DNA of 64,000 nt, taken from positions 50,815,883 through 50,879,882 of the forward strand of contig NC_064436.1 in assembly GCF_023343835.1 (NCBI RefSeq), read 5' to 3'. This stretch comes from Lagopus muta. Its lineage: Eukaryota; Chordata; Aves; Galliformes; Phasianidae. The notes beneath the pieces are model-generated. The model saw only the letters and a list, made by a program, of their open reading frames with translations, did not search any database and was not told where the DNA came from. Below, in pieces: positions 60,578-64,000 of this stretch. Numbering within the stretch: position 1 is the first letter of the stretch; every line of letters starts with the position of its first letter. The position numbers and the translations under genes are program-made.

Positions 60578-60745
60578 TCTGCAGTGGCTTGGGTTGGAAG
60601 GGACCTCAAGGATCATCAAGTTCCAGCCACCCTGCCATGGGCAGGGTTGCCAGCTTCTCGATCAAATACTAAATCAGATAGTCCAGGGCCCCATCCAGCC
60701 TGGAATTAATACCTCCAGGGATGGGGCAACTGCAAACCATTTTCT
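60578..60745 (-). mobile_element. CR1 3' end fragment, minus orientation
   Basis: GTGGCTTGGGTTGGAAGGGA, CCTCAAGGATCATCAAGTTC, CACCCTGCCATGGGCAGGGT, AGTCCAGGGCCCCATCCAGC and CCTCCAGGGATGGGGCAACT form the typical reverse complement of a CR1 3' UTR and last ORF2 codons. The + open frame 60519-60767 is an antisense reading of this element. Confidence 0.94.
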
Positions 60746-60869
60746 GTTTCTGATCTGTTTATGTTGATTGTGTTCTTTGGCATAATTCTTGCTTCTGTCC
60801 AGTTATTCAGAAACTGTTCAAAGTTCAAATGCATTTTTTAATAGACACTTGCACAACATTTTAACCTTC

Positions 60870-61255
60870 TTGGTTTTCCTTATAGCATTTATCACGAGTA
60901 ACCTACTAGGAATGCTAGGAAAGTCAGGGCTTGAAGCAGTGATTGAGCACCTGGTGGGAAGGCAGGGCCAAACCAGGGGAGCTCAGGTGCATGCAATGTA
61001 CCTGTGTGACCAGAAGGGGTGGAGTGAGGATCCACCCTTTCCTAGACTTCAAGGGTTGGTAGGGGAGGAAAGGCTTTATGGCTGGAGATCCGTGTATATC
61101 TGAGGCCTTCTGCAGGTAAGAAGTTTCTTTCCTTTATCTCTCTCCCTGTGGTGGTTACGTTTCAGCAAATCCTCACTTAAATGTAGCTGGGACCTTGTTG
61201 CTCTGCTGTTAATGCTGTGCTTTCCATTGTGTTACGCTGATACAATGGGTAACTA
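60870..61255 (+). repeat. Dispersed repeat, copy 2 (LTR-like)
   Basis: Homologous and parallel to 3227-3700. Shared words are GAGCACCTGGTGGGAAGGCA, GGATCCACCCTTTCC, GAGATCCGTGTATATCTGAG and TTCTGCAGGTAAGAAG. A TTTATGGC word precedes the GAGATCC block. This copy is better preserved at its left end. The + open frame 60789-61103 runs through it and is not taken as a gene because its stop-free length is repeat-derived and copy 1 does not keep the same frame throughout. Confidence 0.6.
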
Positions 61256-64000
61256 TGTTCTTTTAATTTCGCTCTTTCTGTTAATTCTTTCTTTCACTGA
61301 ATGGAAACAGTACAAAAAGTCTGTTAGTAATATTTATGGTAAATGCTGTCTGCTCTCCAGTCAAAATAACAAGTTAAGATAGAAGACTGTCTTAATTTTC
61401 ATTAATAAACTAATTTTCAATATTTATTGCTTCACTAATACAATAAAATTTTAATGAAAGTAGCTTTATAATGGGTGTGGCAGCAGTGCAATGGAGGTGA
61501 CTACAAGCCATGCAAGTATAGTGTAAATTCGTCTGAACTATCCAGGTGCTAACCATTATCTGTGACAGCACAGGGCTTTGCAAGGACTGAATTCTTGCCC
61601 CTCTGTAAAGTAAATAATATAAATATAATTCATAAATTTCTGATCTGTCCTATAGTCAAATTAGTATAATGCCACTTGACTCTGGAGGCTTTAGAAATTG
61701 GCAGGGAAAAAAACTAACTTAATCAAGTAGTGGCAGCTATGCAGAGATGAAGGAAATCAAATTGTGTAATTCTGGTATGTTTTGGATTTTTTTTTTTTGA
61801 GCATAAGGTTTTGCTTTAGATAGGCCCTGTGAGTGTGTGTAGTGTGTGTGTGTTACATATCTTTACTCAGAGCATAAAGTATTCCCCCTAATATGGAGAC
61901 AGAAGATATTCAATGTGTTAAATAAATCTGGATATTCTTACACATGTAATCCAGGAGTTTAGTGTTACTCTGCAGCAATATGGGTTGAATTTAGCTGTCA
62001 GTTTATTCATAAATGAATGTGTATTCCCAAACTATGGTGTTGTTTTCTGTAGTTCTCTGAACTTCTGTTAGACTTAAGTTGAAAAGCAAAGTTTGTTTCC
62101 TATGCATTAATCATTAGAAATATGATTTTTAAAATTTATTTCTAGTAAGTAATACATACTGTGCTCTTTTTTAATGGATGAATCCTAGAGCAGCCTGAAT
62201 TTGAAAATAATTCATGAGAAATTAATAAGCACTCATAATGAATAAACTTAGGGACAGTTTAATGACTATTCATGAGCAGTTCATGCACAACAAATCCAAA
62301 TGTTTATCAAAGATGTTCATAAACCTAGTGCACAAGCAGCTTTAATGAACTGATAAAGAACATTAATGAACATTCATTATGAATTTCCCTTTGCTGAGAA
62401 TGGCATCCTCAGAGGAGGCCTAACATGTTAAATTCCCTTCCTCTTGAAGAAATTAAACATGATTAAAAAAAAAAAATAAAATCACACTGCTCAGGATAGA
62501 GGTGAAATCGGAATATATACTTTGTCATTTCTGTTGTCTTTGTGTAAAGGATCTCTGAAAGCTGTTTTCTGAGAAGTATGTTAGATATATGTCCGATTCA
62601 GAGTAACCAACTCTTACTTGCTTTGAAGTTGGTATCTTGACTGGATTTTATAATTGTTTTCTACAGAATACTGAGCAGAAATATAGGGCTGCATTTGAGA
62701 AGTCCCAAGAAGGAGAAATTTGGAACTTGATCAGAAGAATGAAGTTAGAAAAAAAAAATAGGTGTGAGAAAGGGGAGTAATGTTTAGTACCTCACAAATA
62801 GAGGAAGGTTATTTTTAGAATAGTATTTGGATACTAGTGGTTTTCATCAAGAAGTTCAAAATGACATTGCATATTCATGGACAACAGATCCACAAGTAGA
62901 GCTTACTAAACTGAATATGTAGCAATGTACCCTGTAACACTGTGGCTGCTAGAGAGTATGAGGGGAAACAGTAGAGGTCAGACTGACGTTGTCTTTAAAT
63001 AGTGTCCTGAGGCAGGAAAAAGGACACTGACTGAAACCAGTAAAGCTTTTATTATGTTCTTGAAGATGCTGTTGGTAAATGAAGAGGCTGGTCTTGGGGA
63101 AGTTAGTGAATGATATTTAAATTAGAACACGATAAGCATCAGAGACTTTATGGCTGACATACTGATTATTATTGTTTTCATGCCCTACATAGTGCTGAGT
63201 GGAGAACTTACGTTGACATGCATCTTTTAGAAATGCTTGTTTTATTTCAGATTTTGAAGTGTTTTTGTGGTAAACCAAGAGACAAGACACAAGCTTATGA
63301 CATTTCTGTTTGGTATCTGAAGAACTCCTAACCTGTTTTCTTCCCAGAAAATTCTGTTCTTTAAATTCTGTCTTAAATATTAGTGGAAGTTGTATCCTTT
63401 CTCACAAAAACTGAATGTAAAGTAGAACTGCTTCAATGAAGCAAATCTAAATAATGGGTTCAGGAAATCAGCTTAACACTTTCTCATTGATGACTTTGGA
63501 TATGAGTATATCTTAAATTAAAAAATCCTTGTGGTTAGGTGCTATATTATTAATATTGATTATATTTCACTGTTGGAAAGTGACTACATAAGTGTTTTAT
63601 TTAAATTGAATTTGTAATCCAAAATAGAAAGTGTGTGAAGTATTTATTATTTAGTATGGTTCATTTTCATTTGTGATACAGTAAGAAACTGACTAATCTC
63701 TGTTCATATTCATAAAATAAAATTATGAGTTCCATGTTATTTCTAGTAACTGACTAAAGCTTCACCAGCACAGTGGTGAAGGCATAGATGAAAGAATGTG
63801 TAACTATATACTAGTTCTTTTCCACAGCATGTTAAAATGATACAGGCAGCATATTAATCATAGTTTCACTGCAAAAACATTGGAGGTCAGCTGAGTAAAA
63901 TCGCATTCATCTGCAGAGGAACTGGAGGAGCAAAACATTATTCCTTCAACTGGGATATGTTTTTTTTTTTTTAAATCTCTAATTCATACTTACTGGAATA
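61256..64000. other. AT-rich non-coding stretch to the right edge
   Basis: No gene was recognised. It contains T and A runs (61789-61799, 62464-62476, 63959-63972), a GT-rich patch near 61830-61853, and a stretch at 62190-62390 with many variants of TTCATGA/ATTAATGA words. The polyadenylation-like AATAAA sites in this AT-rich DNA are not informative. Confidence 0.5.

Noticed and set aside
60789-61103. 104-codon open frame as a gene
   Set aside because: Its second half lies in the dispersed LTR-like repeat, whose other copy at 3.2 kb does not keep the same reading. The first half has no motif.
1-64000. CRISPR array, bacterial operon, integron or prophage
   Set aside because: No regularly spaced repeats, no Shine-Dalgarno-led gene strings and no prokaryotic gene families. 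The repeat content is avian nuclear DNA.

Overview
This is a 64 kb, AT-rich, gene-poor stretch of vertebrate nuclear DNA, almost certainly from a bird. The main evidence is a large number of 5'-truncated CR1 non-LTR retrotransposons with the diagnostic ATTCTATG/ATTCTGTG-type 3' ends. There are also two short mariner elements of the Galluhop type known from chicken and turkey, one LTR-like remnant of an avian endogenous-retrovirus type, and no Alu, L1 or B-type SINEs. Galliform (chicken-like) is the best guess, and it is an inference. No prokaryotic gene, operon, CRISPR array, insertion sequence or canonical tRNA gene was seen.

Layout. From 1 to about 46.6 kb the window is mostly non-coding. 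CR1 copies lie at 2.2-2.8, 7.7-7.9, 18.9-19.5, 26.4-27.6 (the longest, with recognisable reverse transcriptase remains), 31.6, 36.3-36.6, 36.8, 39.8-40.3 (two copies head to head) and 43.4 kb. A decayed LTR-like segment lies at 10.2 kb. A second dispersed repeat of LTR type occurs twice in the same orientation, at 3.2-3.7 and 60.9-61.3 kb. Simple repeats (G24, A32, T25, CA13, CAGG/AAGG, TTTA) are scattered throughout. Three or four unique, motif-rich blocks (6.4-7.2, 23.3-23.5, 33.1-33.2 and 48.4-49.0 kb) look like conserved non-coding DNA, but this cannot be shown from one sequence.

From about 46.7 to 55.5 kb the character changes. A GC- and CpG-rich block (46.66-47.06 kb, with further GC-rich DNA to 49.4 kb) is followed on the + strand by exon-like pieces. 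These end in an exon at 54316-54911 coding for C2H2 zinc fingers, and a polyadenylation signal lies at about 55465. Three open exons with compatible phase-1 splice joints make this the only credible protein-coding gene in the window. Two of its four fingers lack a zinc ligand, so it may be a short, diverged zinc-finger gene or a decaying one. The CpG-rich block is a plausible but unproven promoter for it. The two mariner copies (44.2 and 50.8 kb) share the same internal deletion and flank the CpG-rich block in opposite orientations.

From 55.5 to 64 kb the window returns to AT-rich non-coding DNA with CR1 fragments at 56.5, 57.2 and 60.6 kb and the second copy of the LTR-type repeat. I see no clear novel multi-gene system. 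The items most worth a second look are the zinc-finger gene, the mariner pair around the CpG block, the repeat pair and the candidate conserved non-coding blocks.
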